From Sipunculus nudus (taxonomy: Eukaryota; Annelida; Sipuncula; Golfingiida; Sipunculidae), in NCBI GenBank assembly GCA_026874595.1, contig CM049311.1, forward strand, positions 57,124,453-57,188,452: DNA of 64,000 bases, written 5' to 3'. The notes beneath the pieces were generated by a model. That model was not told the DNA's origin. It did not search any database and was given only the letters and a program-made list of their open reading frames with translations. Positions 24,088 to 38,625 of this stretch are shown piece after piece. Made by a program: the position numbers and the translations under genes. Each line of letters starts with the position of its first letter. Within the stretch, counting starts at the first letter, position 1.

Positions 24088-27000
24088 CACAGAAAAAGTC
24101 ATATATCCCACATATATTCTACCAACTCCAACTTTAAGAAGATTTAATCTACATGTTCAGGTTTGTTTGTCACTTCATTAATCATGCAGGGTGATGACAT
24201 TTTGGTACCACACTGCATATACGAGTCATTGTTGTTAAATATAATGTGTCAAGTGAGAGGCAACTTTGTTCATTTATTATACCAGTGGTACAACCATAAT
24301 TTGGGTATGTGACCCGTTAAATCTAGGTTCTAATATATGCATGCAGGCCCCATGAGTGGATTTGAGAATCTGGGAAAAATAGGCTTATAAGGGTGTAATA
24401 AGGATCCAGGGGGGGGGGGGGGGGGGCACAAAAGTACCACAAGGACAGGTCCAGGAAGGAATGTTAGAGAGTTTGGTGGCAAGGGGATACGTGTCATTAA
24501 ATTTTAAGAGTGGAATAATGCTTTTTTAGACCACACCCAAATCCTAAAATTTTAGTAGGATACTGGAGAAACAGAAGCAACAATGATTGAGGCTGAAGCT
24601 GAGCATTAAATGTAACCCATGCAGAGGCTACCAGTTGGATGCTAGCTTTGTCTGATTAAATTTAATTGTTTCACTTACAGTAACCTTTTTGTGTCACTCC
24701 ACTTCAAGGTTATACCAGCTGAAATATAAAGTATATAGAGATGGTTCTGTTCTTAGTAATGGATTTATAACCCAGTTTTACTGAATGGTATATGACCAAG
24801 CTCTTATGAATTTCTAATGCCTACCTACAGTTAAAACTGCAGGTCCCCATTTTGAACCCTGGTAAACTGGTGCTAGAACCTCAGAGATACACTCTATAAT
24901 GTCATGATGACAGGTTCATTCTGGATTATTCCTAACCCTGTGCATGTAAAACCTGAAATCAAGAAGGCTTAATAAAAACATATCATTCTTATTGTATGTC
25001 CACATACGTTCATGCTCTTTCTGTAAGGAAACCATCCTCTCTTATTCGACAATGTTGCCAGCAGGCCATAGACCTAATCTTTTATAAAAAAAATCTTTCT
25101 TATACCTTTTTAGTGCATGACAACATATTGTAAAAGTTATAGAACAATATCAACTCTAGTTCAGTAATGTTATGTATACAGCAGGGACATTTCTAATAGG
25201 AATATTGTATGAGGGCATGTGTAAGGGAATATTTTTTGGGAACATTGTGTCTGGTGAATATTGTTCAGACACATTAAAATGTTTATGAACATAACATGAG
25301 GGGAATATTATCTTCAGAAAGATCTTTGTCACATTTGAGTTTTAAAACATCTGTATGGGCATGTGCTGCTACTTTTGATCAATTTTTTTCTGCTTTATAA
25401 TAATTCTGACAAATATTTGTTTAGGATTACTAGTGTGAGAAAATCTCTTTGAAGCATACTAATTTCATCAATATTTGTCCAGAGAACATTTAACAGGTTT
25501 TTTTATGCATTTATCTGGAGCATATTAAGAACCAGAGGTTTGTCAAACAATGATTTATAAAATATAATAATAAACTAGGGATACATACTTCAGAGAGGGT
25601 GAAATAATGCACCAACGGAACAAAATATTTTATAACAAATATCTCCAAAAATCAATATCTCATTTACGATCATGTCTGATTAAAATATAAAAAAGGTTCC
25701 ACTTCTCCAGATGCATTGATTTTTTTTCTGGAATATTGCTCTTTCTTTATCTTTAAATGTCACTTTCAAACCAATAAATATGTTGAGCCAGATACTGCAG
25801 TTAAAATATATACATTGTATTTATTGATAATTATAATCATACACAATGCAGTAATAGAATTAGAGAGTGCCTGAACATGAAATTTATTTTGACAAAAAGA
25901 TGCTTCAGATTTGATAATGCCTCCACAAGAGAAGTACTATTCTAAAATAAGGAAATACATTCAGTCTTGAAATAATTAAACATGTTTCTTTCAGCAGCTT
26001 AATGAATGGATATATTTCAGATGATAGCACATTACTCTTAAAAATGACACACAGCAGAGGTAAGCAGAGAGGAAGAATACATAAGCACTCTGTTCCTGAA
26101 TGAAGAGGGCATGCTTGATGCATTGAATCATTCTCAGCTTATTCTGCAAGTTTACACATCAGTTACAGAATATGAAGAGCCCAGTGACAAACATTACAGA
26201 GAGAGCTAGACTGGAGAAGTGTGCAATTGTCCAGGCAGTATGAAGCTTCAGGGAGTACTTGGAGAAAATATGTATTCCTTGGATGTGCAGTGTTATTGAT
26301 CATGCATCTTAAGGGAGGTATTTCCTGCTAGAAGTGGTTGAAAATTGGCTCGTAACCTGACATATCAAACCTAGAATGACTGCAGACTTGTGTACGACCA
26401 CATGCTGAAATGTCTGGTCTGTGTTTGTTGTCATGGTGATACATGTGATCTGCAACCATGGAATATTGATCAACTGAATTTAGAACACTGGATATCTGAG
26501 ACATTTTTAGGAACAAGACCTGTAAAGATAAAAGGTCAATCTTATAAACAAAATGGTTATAATTACTGTCAGTGCTGACTATTGAATATTTTTGGCTTGG
26601 GTACAGTGGTTGATAATTATTAAAATTTAAATATTTGTCTGACAAGTCAAATATTTACAGTCTCTCCTTTAAAAGCATGTGGCCACTGTGTTGCCTTGAA
26701 TGAGTTAAAACACAACAGACATACCACCTTTGATGTTATATTTTGTTGCCAGGGTAACCATTCAAGTTAGTTAGATCTTTATCACAAGAATCATGAAAAC
26801 GACACTGAAAAGTCAGCTATGCTGTTTCACAAAAAATTGAATATTGTGCAGCTATATATTTCTGTCATCCTGCAAAGTTTGAACTGATTTGGGCCATTCA
26901 GTTCTTCAGTAATATGACTAATGTGCAGTTATGAAACATATGATATATAATTAATATTGGTCCATTTTTAGAAAAAAAATAAATTCAAAAGATCTTATTT

Positions 27001-28363
27001 AGGATTGACATGAAATTTGAAATGCATTTTGATATTGGTGATTATTGTTACTTGCCTGTGAATGAGGATGGAATCCATCATTCCTTGACTTTTAGGCAAG
27101 TTAAAGGTAATTTTGAGTCAGTATAGTCACAGTAACAGTCATAATGTTTCATAAAACCACAAAATAAAAATATGTTGTTGTAATAACTGTGTTGTTGTAG
27201 AGTTACCAAATACCAGCTCCCATGCCTAAAACATGACAGCCAACCTTAACCAAGATATACTTTGTTCATGCAGTGAAACCTGGAAATTGTGACCTTCAAA
27301 GAGACCTCGATGCAGTGGTCACATTTGCAAGGTGGTCGTCTAAGCGAGTTCTGATATAAAGAGCATTAACCAGTTGGGACCATGAAAAGTGGTTGTTATT
27401 TTGAGGTGGTCACAAAAATGAGCTTTTACTATAACTCTACATTGATAAAATGATAACTAATACCTAAAAAGCTCTTAAAGTTTGTGCCCAATAAGATAAA
27501 TTTTCTGACTTCATATTTCCTTAATGATCAGTGACAAGTCCCAGCAAATTATTACAATTATTAAATCTAATCATTTTTATCAATAGCTAACTTTATTCAT
27601 ATCTGTATTAAAGAAGCATGTGTACCTGAAAAGGGAAAAGTTGGAATCTAAAGTAAAATAATTTTACTATACTTACAGGTATGCTGTAAATGTATGTTTC
27701 AGTAAAGTCACATATATTTTCAGGTTTTTCCACTGGGAAATGTCTTATCTCTCTTTAGGCCAAAAATGGTGATCCATTCAGAGTGGGTAGTCTGCTAAAA
27801 GTAGTTATCAGGGAAGATCTCTTGTGATTGGGCGTAGATACTAGATTTCCCCAGGTCTAATCCTGTTAGTTTCTATTGATGTTTCATAAAAACTGATATC
27901 ATAGCTATGGCCAAGACAGGAAACAAATTGTATAATATCTCTGGTATAGAAAAAAAATTAATAGTGTGCTCACTGTGCTGCTATGACTGGTCAGGTACAT
28001 CATACTAGTTGTGGTAATAGTGTAGTTCAGCACTTTTTTCAAGGCTTTTTCCACAAACATGCATTCATATTTTCTAGACACGTCATTTATTTTATCTGAT
28101 GACAGTTATCATCAGATCATCATGCATTGCCAAAAGCACGGATATCATTTAGTGATCACAGGACAGTGTTTACACACTGGAACATACCAATCATGCTGTT
28201 ATCATAATGTCATGATTATACAGCGGTGGGCTATCATTAATTTTTTAGTGGTTATTATTATTTTTCTACATGTAAAAGCCTCCTCTGTAATGTAGGGTAA
28301 TTATAATGTGTACAAAATGGATGACTGAAAAAAAGCTTATGTAAAAAACACACAATTACCCTA
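24088..28363. other. long AT-rich non-coding stretch
   Basis: 4.3 kb with no recognised repeat family. It holds an 18-base G run (24409-24426). Frames at 25905-26123 and 26328-26645 lack splice context or protein-like composition. Confidence 0.4.
24409..24426 (+). repeat. poly-G run, 18 G
   Basis: Uninterrupted G18 directly after GGATCCA. Such runs can form quadruplex structures and are prone to assembly length error. Confidence 0.8.
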
Positions 28364-29185
28364 TTTAGCCCTCAGCCCTTAGGCTGATGGGCTATTGTCA
28401 TCAACCCAAGCTGTTGTGCCTTCTGTCCGTCCGTACATCTGTCCTTCCGGTATCTGTTAACTTTTACCTTGTGAGCGGGATATCTCTAGAAGGATTCACT
28501 AAAGGAATTTTATTTCTTTGGTGAAGATGTAATTCAACAGAATCTTGGTCAATTTAAAGATGGGTGACCTTGACCTATTTTTCTACGTTTAAGAGCTGAT
28601 TATAGAAAAACACTTAGAAGCTTATTTCTCAAGAACCATTGGGTGGATTTTCACAAACTTACTATGATCAGTGGGACTGATGATTTGTACCTGCTGCACA
28701 AGTTTTGGGGCGTCATGTACTATTTCTGATTTTTATTTAATTTTTATCCGATTTTTCAATTTTGGCCTTGTGAGTGGGATATTTCCAAAGGTATTCAAAA
28801 CAGGAACTTCTTTTCTTCAGTGCTGCATATTAACAAAATCTTGGTCATATTCATAGATGGGTGACCTTGACCTACTTTTCAAGGTTACAGAGCTTAGAAT
28901 AGAAAAAAAACATTGGAGCTTATTTCTCAGGAAGCATTTGGTGGATTGTTATGAAACATGGTATCACGACATGCCTTGATGATCTCTAAGTCCCGCATGA
29001 GATCTGTGTTGCAATTAATACTTGCAAAGGTACTACATACCTCTCCAGTTTAAATTTATAACTGAGACATGTACAGACATACATCCATGTGAGAACAAAT
29101 GTTTTATACTTGTTACTGTTACCACCTATAAACACTGTTTTTTGGCTGAGGGCTTTTAAATTGTCAGCTTCTGCTGATATACTAG
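28364..29185 (+). mobile_element. family D Helentron-like element, copy D1
   Basis: Starts ATTTAGCCCTCAGCCCTTAG, with hairpin AGCCC...GGGCT, then GTCCGTCCGTAC. Near the 3' end is GGCTGAGGGCT, an exact 11-base inverted match, then the hairpin TCAGCTTCTGCTGA and the terminus TATACTAG before host T. The core is two units with GGGTGACCTTGACCT and a degenerate GGGCGTC palindrome. Confidence 0.8.
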
Positions 29186-30083
29186 TTGTTATAGGTTTTG
29201 TCCAATTTTTAGTTTCAATACCAGGTTGCCTAAATGCAATGTTGGATGGCCAGTAAAGTATCTGTGTGCTCTGTTTATTTCATTCCTAAAGATTCTTCAT
29301 TAAATATTAAACTATTTTACACAAGGTTTGGTAGAAATTTAACTTATAATATAAATGCTTTCAGTTACTGAAACTGTTTTCAGCAACAAATAGAGATTTT
29401 ATTTATGCATGATAAAACTAACTGAGCAGCCTTCAAAGAAATATTTTTCACAAAATAACCAGATCATGGAGGCCTCTGTGAGGCTGAAAAAGATGAATCA
29501 TCAGTTTATTGAATTGAAATTCTGGGGTTTTTTTTTAAAAAGCCCTTGATTTCACAACCAAGTTGACTGAGAAGACTTTTGGCATTTCCTCCGTTTCAGT
29601 TGTCATTAATTTACTGGCAAAGAGGTTCAAAGGAAAAAACAAAACACTTTTCACTAACATTAACTCTTGTTCAGTAAAGAGTTTTATTCAGCATCCAGTA
29701 CAAAATTCTGTAAATTTTACTTTACTGGTGCCTTTAATTGTGCCTACTGCCTAAGCTGTCATGGGACTAGTTCTGTAACCTGTATTGTCAACCCCCATTA
29801 AGTGGGTCACTTTGATGAAACTGACTCACTTATAATGTGGTAAATGAGACACTGCGTCAGCTTCCCGCTGTGTTGGAGATGGTACCTTTGACATTCACTC
29901 GGGAAAATCTCTTTTATGGCATTTAGTCTTCCGTAGTAAAAGTCGGTTAGTGTTAATGCACATCCTGTCAGCACCCATGATTTCAAGAGAAGTCTGCTGA
30001 TCTTCCAACATCAAGATTAAATGAATTTTGATGTCTGTAGTTATATAAATTACACCGTAACATTTTCTAAAAGCATTTTCCAG
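29186..30083. other. AT-rich spacer
   Basis: No repeat or RNA is recognised. A 63-codon frame at 29563-29754 is not supported by splice signals. Confidence 0.35.
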
Positions 30084-30160
30084 CTCTCACAAGAACTTGA
30101 AGTTTGGTGTCCTCAGTACCTTGCACAACAGCCAAAGATATCTGTTGGATTTGTCTGTTG
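30084..30160 (+). CDS. possible internal exon, unidentified gene
   Basis: The acceptor CATTTTCCAG is followed by 25 codons plus two bases, LSQELEVWCPQYLAQQPKIS and on, to a donor GTTG/GTAATA. It leaves phase 2, which does not fit the next candidate (34891), so an exon between them would be needed or this one is false. It lies 168 bases before the start of element A2. Confidence 0.25.
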
Positions 30161-30327
30161 GTAATATTCCTAAAGTGATCAACAAATTACAGATGGAATC
30201 TAATCATTGCTTAGTTACCTGCAAAATACTGGGAAAAGGAAAAATTAATACAATAAATCTATTATGCTTTGATATGTATAAATACAGAAACAAAAAAGAA
30301 TATCATAAAAGAATGGTGTTTACATAA

Positions 30328-32769
30328 TTGTATCTGCCGCCCCATTTCCGGAGAACTCCTCTGAGACTACTGGACGGATTTTTCCGAAACTTACACAAAT
30401 TTTCAGGTCCCATGTGAACTGGTGCCTAACCAAGTGACCTTGACCTCTGACCTTTCCCCTCTGCCCAGCGTCCGTTTGTGCGTCTGTTTCCACACATATA
30501 TATCTCGGGAAACGTTTGACCGATCAGGAAAAAATTTTTTACACAAATGTAGCCCTTGGATAGCTTTATAACATACACAAAAAAAGGTGGCGCCACCTGC
30601 AACCATGTTTGCACAGTGTCCATCTGTTCATCTGCCTTGGGTTAAAATCACTCATATCTCTGCTGTGGTTTGACTAATTCACCTAAAATTTGGCATGCGT
30701 ATACATCCTAGATAGCTTTTTTTAGCCCTCAGCCCTTAGGCTGATGGGCTATTGTCGTCACCCAAGCTGTCCGTCCGTCCGTCTGTCCGTCCGGCGTCCA
30801 TTAACTTTTACCTTGTGAGCGGGATATCTTGAAAAGGATTCACCGTCAGAATTTTATTTCCTCGGTAAAGATGTATATCGACAAAATCTCGGTCAAGTTC
30901 GAAGATGGGTGACCTTGACCTATTTTTCTACATTTTAGAGCTGATTATAGAAAAACACTTAGATGCTCATTACTCAGGAACCATTTGGTGGATTTTCACA
31001 AAACTTACTATGATTATTGGGACTGATAGTCTGTACCTGCTATACAAGTTTGGTGGCGCCACCTACAATTTCTGATTTTAAATGAATTTTTCTTGGATTT
31101 TTCAACTTTGGGCTTGTGAGCGGGATATCTCGAAAAGGATTCACCGTAAGAATTTTATTTTTTCGGGGAAGATGTATATTGACAAAATCTCGGTCAATTT
31201 CGAAGATGGGTGGCCTTGACCTATTTTTCTACGTTTTAGAGCTGATTATAGAAAAAACATTTAGAAGCTTATTTCTCAGGAACTATTGGATGGATTTTCA
31301 CAATACTTACTATGATCATAGGGACTGATGGTCTGTAACTGCTGCACAAGTTTGGGGGCGCCACCTGCAATTTCTGATTTTTTATTGAATTTTTCTTGGA
31401 TTTTTCAACTTTGGCCTTGTGAGCGGGATATCTCGAAAAGGATTCACAATAGGAATTTTATTTCTTTGGTGAAGATGTATATCGACAAAAATCTCGTTCA
31501 TGTTCGAAGATGGGTGACCTTGACCTACTTTTCAAGGTCACAGAGCTTATAATAGAATAAAACTTAGAAGCTTATTTTTCAGGAAGCATTTGGTGGATTG
31601 TTATGAATCATGGTACATACCTCTCCATTTTAAATTTATAACTGAGACATGTACAGATATACATCCATGTGAGAACAGATATTTAGTACTTGTTACTGTT
31701 ACCACCCCCTAAACACTGTTCTTTTGGCTGAGGGCTTTTGTCAGCTTTTGCTGATATTCTAGTTATTTTATGACAGGTGGCGCCACCTACATTCACGTTA
31801 ACACTGTAGACATCCATGCTTATATCTTGGGAACCGTTTGACCAATCAGGAAAAAAATTTTACACAAATGTAGCCCTGGGATTGCTTTATAACATACACA
31901 AAATGGTGGCGCCACCTGCAGCCATTTTTGCACAGCGTCCATCTGTTTGTCTGCCATAGGTTAAAATCACTCATGTCTCTGCAGTGGATTGACCAAATTA
32001 CCTGAAATTCGGCATGTGTATACATCCTGGATAGCTTTCTTGATTTTATGACAGGTGGTGCCACCTACATTCACGTTCTCGCTGTAGACATCCATGCTTA
32101 TATCTCCAAACTCGTTCAACCAATCAGGAAAAATTTTTTACACAAATGTAGCCCTGGGATAGCTTTATAACATACACAAAAATGGTGGAGCCACCTGCAG
32201 CCATTTTTGCACAGGGTCCATCTGTTTGTCTGCCTTAGGTTAAAATCACTCATATCTCTGCAGTGGTTTGACCAAATTACTTGTAATTTGGCATGCGTAT
32301 ACATCCTGGATACCTTTTTTGATTTTATGACAGGTGGTGCCACCTACATTCACATTCACGCTGCAGACATTAATGCTTATATCTCTGGAACCATTTGACC
32401 AATCAGGAAAATTTTTTTACACAAATGTAGCCCTTGGATCGCTTTATAACATACACAGAAATAGTGGCGCCACCTGCAGCCATTTTTGTACAGCGTCCAT
32501 CTGTTTGTCTGCTGTGGGATAAAATCACTCATATCTCTGCAGTGGTTTGACTTTTCCACATGAGATTTTGCATGTGTATACATCTTGGATAGTTTCTTGT
32601 TCAAATAACAGGTGGCGCCACCTACAATCATGTTTATGTGGCAGAGATCCATTCTAATATGTAACACATGTAACTCTATTTCCCCTTGCCACTCAATCCA
32701 TGCCTCACTTTACCCGTCCTCTGATTTTGGCGGATACACGTAGTCGCTTGTCGACTACCCGTATTCTAG
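30328..32769 (+). mobile_element. family A Helentron-like element, copy A2, interrupted by D2
   Basis: Starts TTGTATCTGCCGCC after an A (30327). It ends with GATTTTGGCGGATAC (inverted copy of the 5' motif), the hairpin GTAGTCGCTTGTCGACTAC (32740-32758) and CCGTATTCTAG before host T (32770). The core is tandem units of about 280 bases with AGGTGGCGCCACCT at 30585, 31775 and 32610 and near-copies elsewhere. Element D2 is inserted at about 30718-31762. Confidence 0.85.
30718..31762 (+). mobile_element. family D Helentron-like element, copy D2, nested in A2
   Basis: Has the family D start TTTTAGCCCTCAGCCC, a clean GTCCGTCCGTCTGTCCGTC tract, three core units (landmarks GAGCGGGATATCTCGAAAAG and GGGTGACCTTGACCT), the inverted GGCTGAGGGCT, the hairpin TCAGCTTTTGCTGA and ATTCTAG before host T. 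On both sides family A sequence continues (GATAGCTTT then TATTTTATGACAGG), matching the uninterrupted unit at 32031. Confidence 0.85.
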
Positions 32770-32815
32770 TTGTATTCATGCCTTTAATATCACAACTACT
32801 GAAATGTAACTACTG

Positions 32816-34649
32816 TTTTTAGCGAACCCATGAGCTTACCTGATGGTGTGACACTGTCCGTCATCTGTACAATTACCTATACCATCTCAAAATTGGCAGG
32901 AGCTATCATAAATATTATGCTAAAAATTAGTCCTCTAAAAACTCTTAAAACTCTTTTTTTAAATACTTATTTTTTTGCTATCTGCATTTTATTAGATTTT
33001 ATAGAGAAAAGCTAAAAAAGCCTTTAAAAATCTTCTTCTATAAAACTTTCCATCCAAATTGTTTAATATTTCATAGAAATAATTCCTGAAACAATCTCAA
33101 GATTGTTTGATTGGTTCTAGTTTGGTTAATTTTGGCGAAGTTACAGAAAGCAGAACTTAGTCATTTGGTCAAAAAAGGATACTAAAATTTCAAAATCAGA
33201 AACAGCTGGAGCTATCTTCGCCAAATTTTATGCAAATATTGGTCACATGTCTCATATATGAATTCAAGGTATTGGTGGTGCCACCTGCATCAACCTTTTC
33301 TGTATGAGGGTCATTGGGCATTAGTACATTAACCCATAATTTCTCAGGAATAGCAGGAGCAGGCATCCTCAAAATTTATGCAAAAATCTGTCACATATAA
33401 AAAATTTTGTGGGATTGAGTGATTTTTGGCGCCATCTGCATTAACTTACATTTAAAAGAGAAAAAGCTAAAAAACCTTGTATAAGAATAGATTTCGTTAA
33501 TTATTTTTGGTAGTCATAGAGAGCTGCATGAAATTGATCTTGTGGCCATTAGTAAGCCTTTTTCAAACTGAGTACTGCAATAGTTTTCTTCTGCAACAAG
33601 TCTTCTTGTTTCAGCTCCTGTAACATTGCACAACAATGATTCTTAGGAGGCCTTTGTTCAAGTTTTATGAAATGATTGTTGGCAGAATTATTTGACCTTT
33701 AACAATAAAAGGACTTTTATTATTCTAAACATTTATATAAAACAATTTCATGGATATGTCAGCTTGAAAAAAAGCATTGTAGCCAAAGTCTTTCAGTATG
33801 TGTAAAAAGATTTACTACAGGCCAAGATTGCGTCTGTATCTATAAATAGCTTGGCAGACTGCCAGCTATTATGGATTGGGCAACAGGTCAAAGTTCAGTC
33901 TGAATCTATTTATAGCTTTAGCAGACTGCCAAATGTGTCAGATTATGCAACAGGTCTAGAGTTTTTTCAGTGCAGCCAGGCACAGATCAAAAGTTCACTC
34001 AGTGCAGCCAGGTGCAGGTCATGAGTTCACTCAGTGCAGTAGCTGGAGCCAGCAATTTGTTCCAATTCACTGGGGCAACTGCCTTTCTCACCTAAGCCTG
34101 GTCAGTGCACCTAACTCAAGAGAAGTTTGATATATTGGCCTAATATTTTGACCTGTCCATGCATCTTTGATGGCTTTTATTGTTCAACAGACTGGTAGTG
34201 CCACCTACAATGACTTTTGCACAATGTATATGCAGGCTTATTTCTCAGGAGGGATTTGATATATCAGCCTGAGATTGCCTATTCATATGTATTGGATAGC
34301 TTTGTTATATACAGGGCTGGTGGCACCACCTACAATAATTTTTGCACTGTATGTCCCTGCTTATTTTTTAAGGGAATATGAACCTGAAACAGAGCATATG
34401 TATACATCTTGGATAGCTTCGTTGTATACAAGACTGATGGCGCCACCTACAATCATTTTTGTGTTGTGTGCACCCATGCCAGTATTTCAGGAGTGATGTT
34501 TTGTAATTGGTTCATTTATAAAATGTGTATTGCTTGCATTGTTCATATACATGTTACACATGTAATTGAAAATTAATGGTCCAGCATTGACGAATAATAC
34601 CTGGAATAAACCATTGCACAGGTTAGCATCAGGCCTGTAGGGCTCGTTT
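32816..34649 (+). mobile_element. family C Helentron-like element, copy C3
   Basis: Starts TTTTTAGCGAACCCATGAGC only 47 bases after A2 ends. It ends GCACAGGTTAGCATCAGGCCTGTAGGGC plus TCGTTTC. It is more decayed than C1 or C2 and shorter in the middle. It carries GGTGGTGCCACC-type palindromes and the AGTTCACTCAGTGCAG motifs. Confidence 0.75.
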
Positions 34650-34890
34650 CAGATAATTTTATACTTTTTTCCATTAAATCAAGAGTGGCAGCACTGGTAT
34701 CTGTATCTTACCTTGATAAAATGTTACATTTTATCATGACATATTATTTTCAAATTCCAGTGGCAAAACCTTAATAGTCATCATATAATGTTAACACTTG
34801 CTTGAACTTCTTCTATTTTTCCCTCTCATGGACAGAAAATTTAACATTTCCATGATTATCTTGTGATGAAATCTGTTGGATCTCTTACAG

Positions 34891-35008
34891 CTAAATGTGT
34901 TGGTTTCTAATGGCACTAAACTGGTTGGTCACATTTTGTTACGTCATGTCCGTCAGGAGCAGCTCATGTTCATGGTGTCTGCAGGCAATTTCTGCCTGTT
35001 TGCTCGAT
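34891..35008 (+). CDS. possible internal exon, unidentified gene
   Basis: After the acceptor ATCTCTTACAG there are 39 codons plus one base, reading LNVLVSNGTKLVGHILLRHV then RQEQLMFMVSAGNFCLFAR, with a donor at CGAT/GTAAAC. The frame stays open for several more codons. Only phase 0 avoids an immediate stop. The leftover single base joins in phase with the candidate at 44744. Composition is protein-like, but no domain is recognised. Confidence 0.4.
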
Positions 35009-35910
35009 GTAAACAAATGCCCTTCAGTTCAATGTAATTTGATTGATTGATTCCTATTTTAGACGGGTTGTGTAAAAGCAAAACACCCTGTGTGATTCAT
35101 CTTGGGTCAGAACACGTCAAGCTGTGTGATATTTTAGGCAGCAGATAGGATTTAGTTTGAGGTATTACCTATAATGCGGCTTATCCTTTGTGTGCTGTTG
35201 AGATGTGCACAATATACAGAAGGAGAGCTGAGATGTGAAAGCTGGTGAGGCTGATATTGTGGCTGGCTGCTGCACTGTAATCTATCAGTGTCTGTCCCAG
35301 TTCATCACTGATAAACTGCTTTACTTGAAGAGTTTTCTAAAGCTGTATTAAATAATTGTGTTATGTGATGATTTTAAATTAACTACAATGCATGGCAGAT
35401 CATGCTTTTGATTAAATAGTATGGTAGTGATTTCATATAGTACTGGAATACACCAGACATTGGATCTTCATTTGTTGGTGCCATTATGAAGAAGACAGAC
35501 ATCAGTTATTAACAAGATGCAGAAGCAGCGTTTGTTTATTCATCGATGGTTTAATATTAGATAATATTTTTTTACATGGATAATACAGTTAAAATTTCAT
35601 TTGTCTCACAAGCTCAGTGTGTATGGAAATAGTAATTTTTGTAATTGTTGATATTAATAGATGATAGGTTCAACCAGACCAGTGTGATTGTTCAGGATCT
35701 TCTCTCTGTTTTCAGCTGTATACAGTATAATTTATGTTTTTAGACAAGATTATTTCTTCTTTTAATTATTTATGTGACTTTCAGTGCAATTTGTGTTTGG
35801 TATGTGATCTTAATATCTTCCAAAATTCAAAGGTACCAAAATAAAAAATTTGAAAAATATGAGAGAAATCTATAAAATTTTTACATTGACCTGGGCTGAA
35901 ACTGAGGTCA
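35009..35910. other. AT-rich spacer
   Basis: Apart from the exon candidate just before it, I see no feature. Confidence 0.35.
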
Positions 35911-38625
35911 TTTTTAGCCCATAAGTCATCTGAGCTATAGTCGTGGTCCATTGTCCGTCATCTGTCCATTATCCATCCGTCTGTCCATACATGTGGCACG
36001 TTTTGAAACCATAAGACCTAGGAATCCAAAATTCAGCATAATATTAGATGTCCCCAAGATCTCCTACCAAACCGAAAACTGGGCCATTTCGACTTTGTTC
36101 CTTTGAGAATTTATGGAAAAAACCTCAATTTTTTATTAAAAACCTATTTTCACACTTCAGGACTGCCTACTATCAAAACCACTCATCTGTTTTTCCTCAT
36201 ATTAACCAAAAATATTCCTCTATATAGTTCTTATATAATACCAGAAATTAGGTCTGTATAACCGGTATATAATTTTAAAAAGTTATGGGCCCAAATATAT
36301 TGCACTTTGTAAAAATTCAGGAAAATTATTTGGTCACTTAACACAAAAAATGTTAAAGCTAGGGACTTTTTAGCGAACCTGTGAGCTTATGCGATGGTGT
36401 GGCGTTGTCCATCGTGCGCTGCTGTCGTGAGTCGTGCGTCGTGTGTCATCTGTACGTTAACGATAGCTATCTCAAAAAGGGCAGGAGCTAGCATCACAAA
36501 ATTTGTTGCAAATAATCAGTCATCCAAAAAACTATATTGGATTTTGTTTATTTTTTTTCTAACTGCATTTTCTTAGATTTTATAGGGTAAAAGCTAACAA
36601 AGCTTTAAAAAATCTTCTTCTTCGAAACTGTCCAGCCAAATTGTCCAATATTTCACAGAAATGATCCCTAGAACAATCTTTCTCAAGTTTGTTCGAATGG
36701 TTCCAGTTCGGGGATTTTTGGCTGAGTTACAGGAGGTTGAACTTTGTTAACTGTGCAAAAAAGAATATTAAAATTTAAATATCAGAAACGGCTGTAGCTA
36801 TCATCACCAAATTTTATGCCAATGTTGGTCACATAGGTCATATCTGAAATTGAGGTATCGGTGGCGCCACCTGCATCGGCCTTTGTTGTATGAGGTCATC
36901 AGTGCCTGTATCACACTGAGGGCTACAAAAAACTTCTTCTCTGAAACCATATGGCAAAAATGTTTAATATCACACAGAAATAATCCTAGGGTAGTGCTTT
37001 CTAAAGTTTGTTCAAATGGTCTCTTTTCAGTGACTTTTGGCTAAGTTATGGGAAGCTGAATTTAGTCATATGCCACAACAGCCCATTTTAGCTCAGATGC
37101 TACAAAGATCTTCTTCTTAAAAACCACTGGGCCAAATTCTTAAATCTCACACATTAATTATCCTCAGATGTTGATTATTCAAGTTTGTTCAAATGGTTTT
37201 TGTTCAGTGCTTTTTGGCTGAGTTACAGGAAGCTGTACTTAACCAGTTTTCTGTATCTTCCTATATGAGTTATTAACCTGCGAAACGTTTTTTGACTGAT
37301 GCCACTGAAGCCAGTTTGTTAAACATTTTACGAGAATAATCCCTCTTATAATAATTGTCATTAGTGGTTCCAGTTGAATGACTTTTGGCTGAATAATGGA
37401 GATTGAATTGAGTAATTTTACCATATATGTTAGCTGTGTTATGCTGTTACATCTGGCCTGGCACCAGTTTATCAGCATCTATTACATCATGCCACTAGAC
37501 ATTTAGATTTCAGGTTATCTTTGGTTAATATTGACAAGAAAGTTTTTTTAAAAGCTTTTAAAAAATTTAGATGTATGATTTAAATTATTCATCATACCAG
37601 GCAATGTTACAATCATGAATGTTCAGCTCTCTGTGGCTATATAAAGACAACTGTATGTGGATTATAAAATATTGGTATCCCTACTCAACTTAATTCAAGA
37701 ATTTGCCATCAGTGAGATATATCTGTATTTTAATTTTGCATTCAGTATGCATCCATAATAATTTTACATATATTCCTGATTTCTTTTTTATAAAAAGTCA
37801 GCTAAAAAGCATTTTGTATTGGGAAAATAAATTTCAAAGTTATTTCAAGTAGGGACCACTTTTGTGTACAGATGGCAGCACTTGGTTTACCATTGGCAGA
37901 TTGCCAGTGCCTTGATGTTGGCCATTAGCCAAGATGATGTCAGCTCTATAAATAGTTTTGGCACAGTGCCAGGATTGGAAGAAGTGCAGCCAGGTATAGG
38001 TCAAGAGTTTACTCAGTGCAGTAGCTGCATTCTATTTATAGCTTTGGCCGACTGCTCACTGCATCATATTTGGCACCAAAGTTCAGCCTGAATCCATTTA
38101 TAGCTTTGGCAGACTGCCAACTGTGTCAGATTATGCAACAGGTCAAGAGTTCACTCAGTGCAGCCAGGTACAGGTCAAAAGTTCACTTATTCTAGCCAGG
38201 TGCAGGTCAAGAGTTCACTCAGTGCAGTAGCTTGAGGCAGCAATTTGTCACAGGTCACTCAGAGGCAACTGCCTACTCACCTAAGCCTTGTCAGCCCAGT
38301 GCATCAAACTCTGGGGAAGGTTTACCTGTCTGTGCGTCTATGGTGGTATTCTCATTTACAAGACAGGTGGTGCCACCTACATTGACTTTTGCAGTGTATG
38401 CGCCTGCTTATTTCTACAGAGGAATTTGATACATCAGCCTTAAATTGGGCATGTTTATACATATCGGGTAGCTTTATAGCGGACTGGTGGCGCCACCTAC
38501 AATAATTTTTGCACAGTGTATGTCCCTGCTTCTTTCACAGGAGGGGTTTGACATATCAGTCTGATATTGGGCATATTTATATATCATTTCAATGTATATA
38601 AGACTGGTGGTGCCAGCTACAATCA

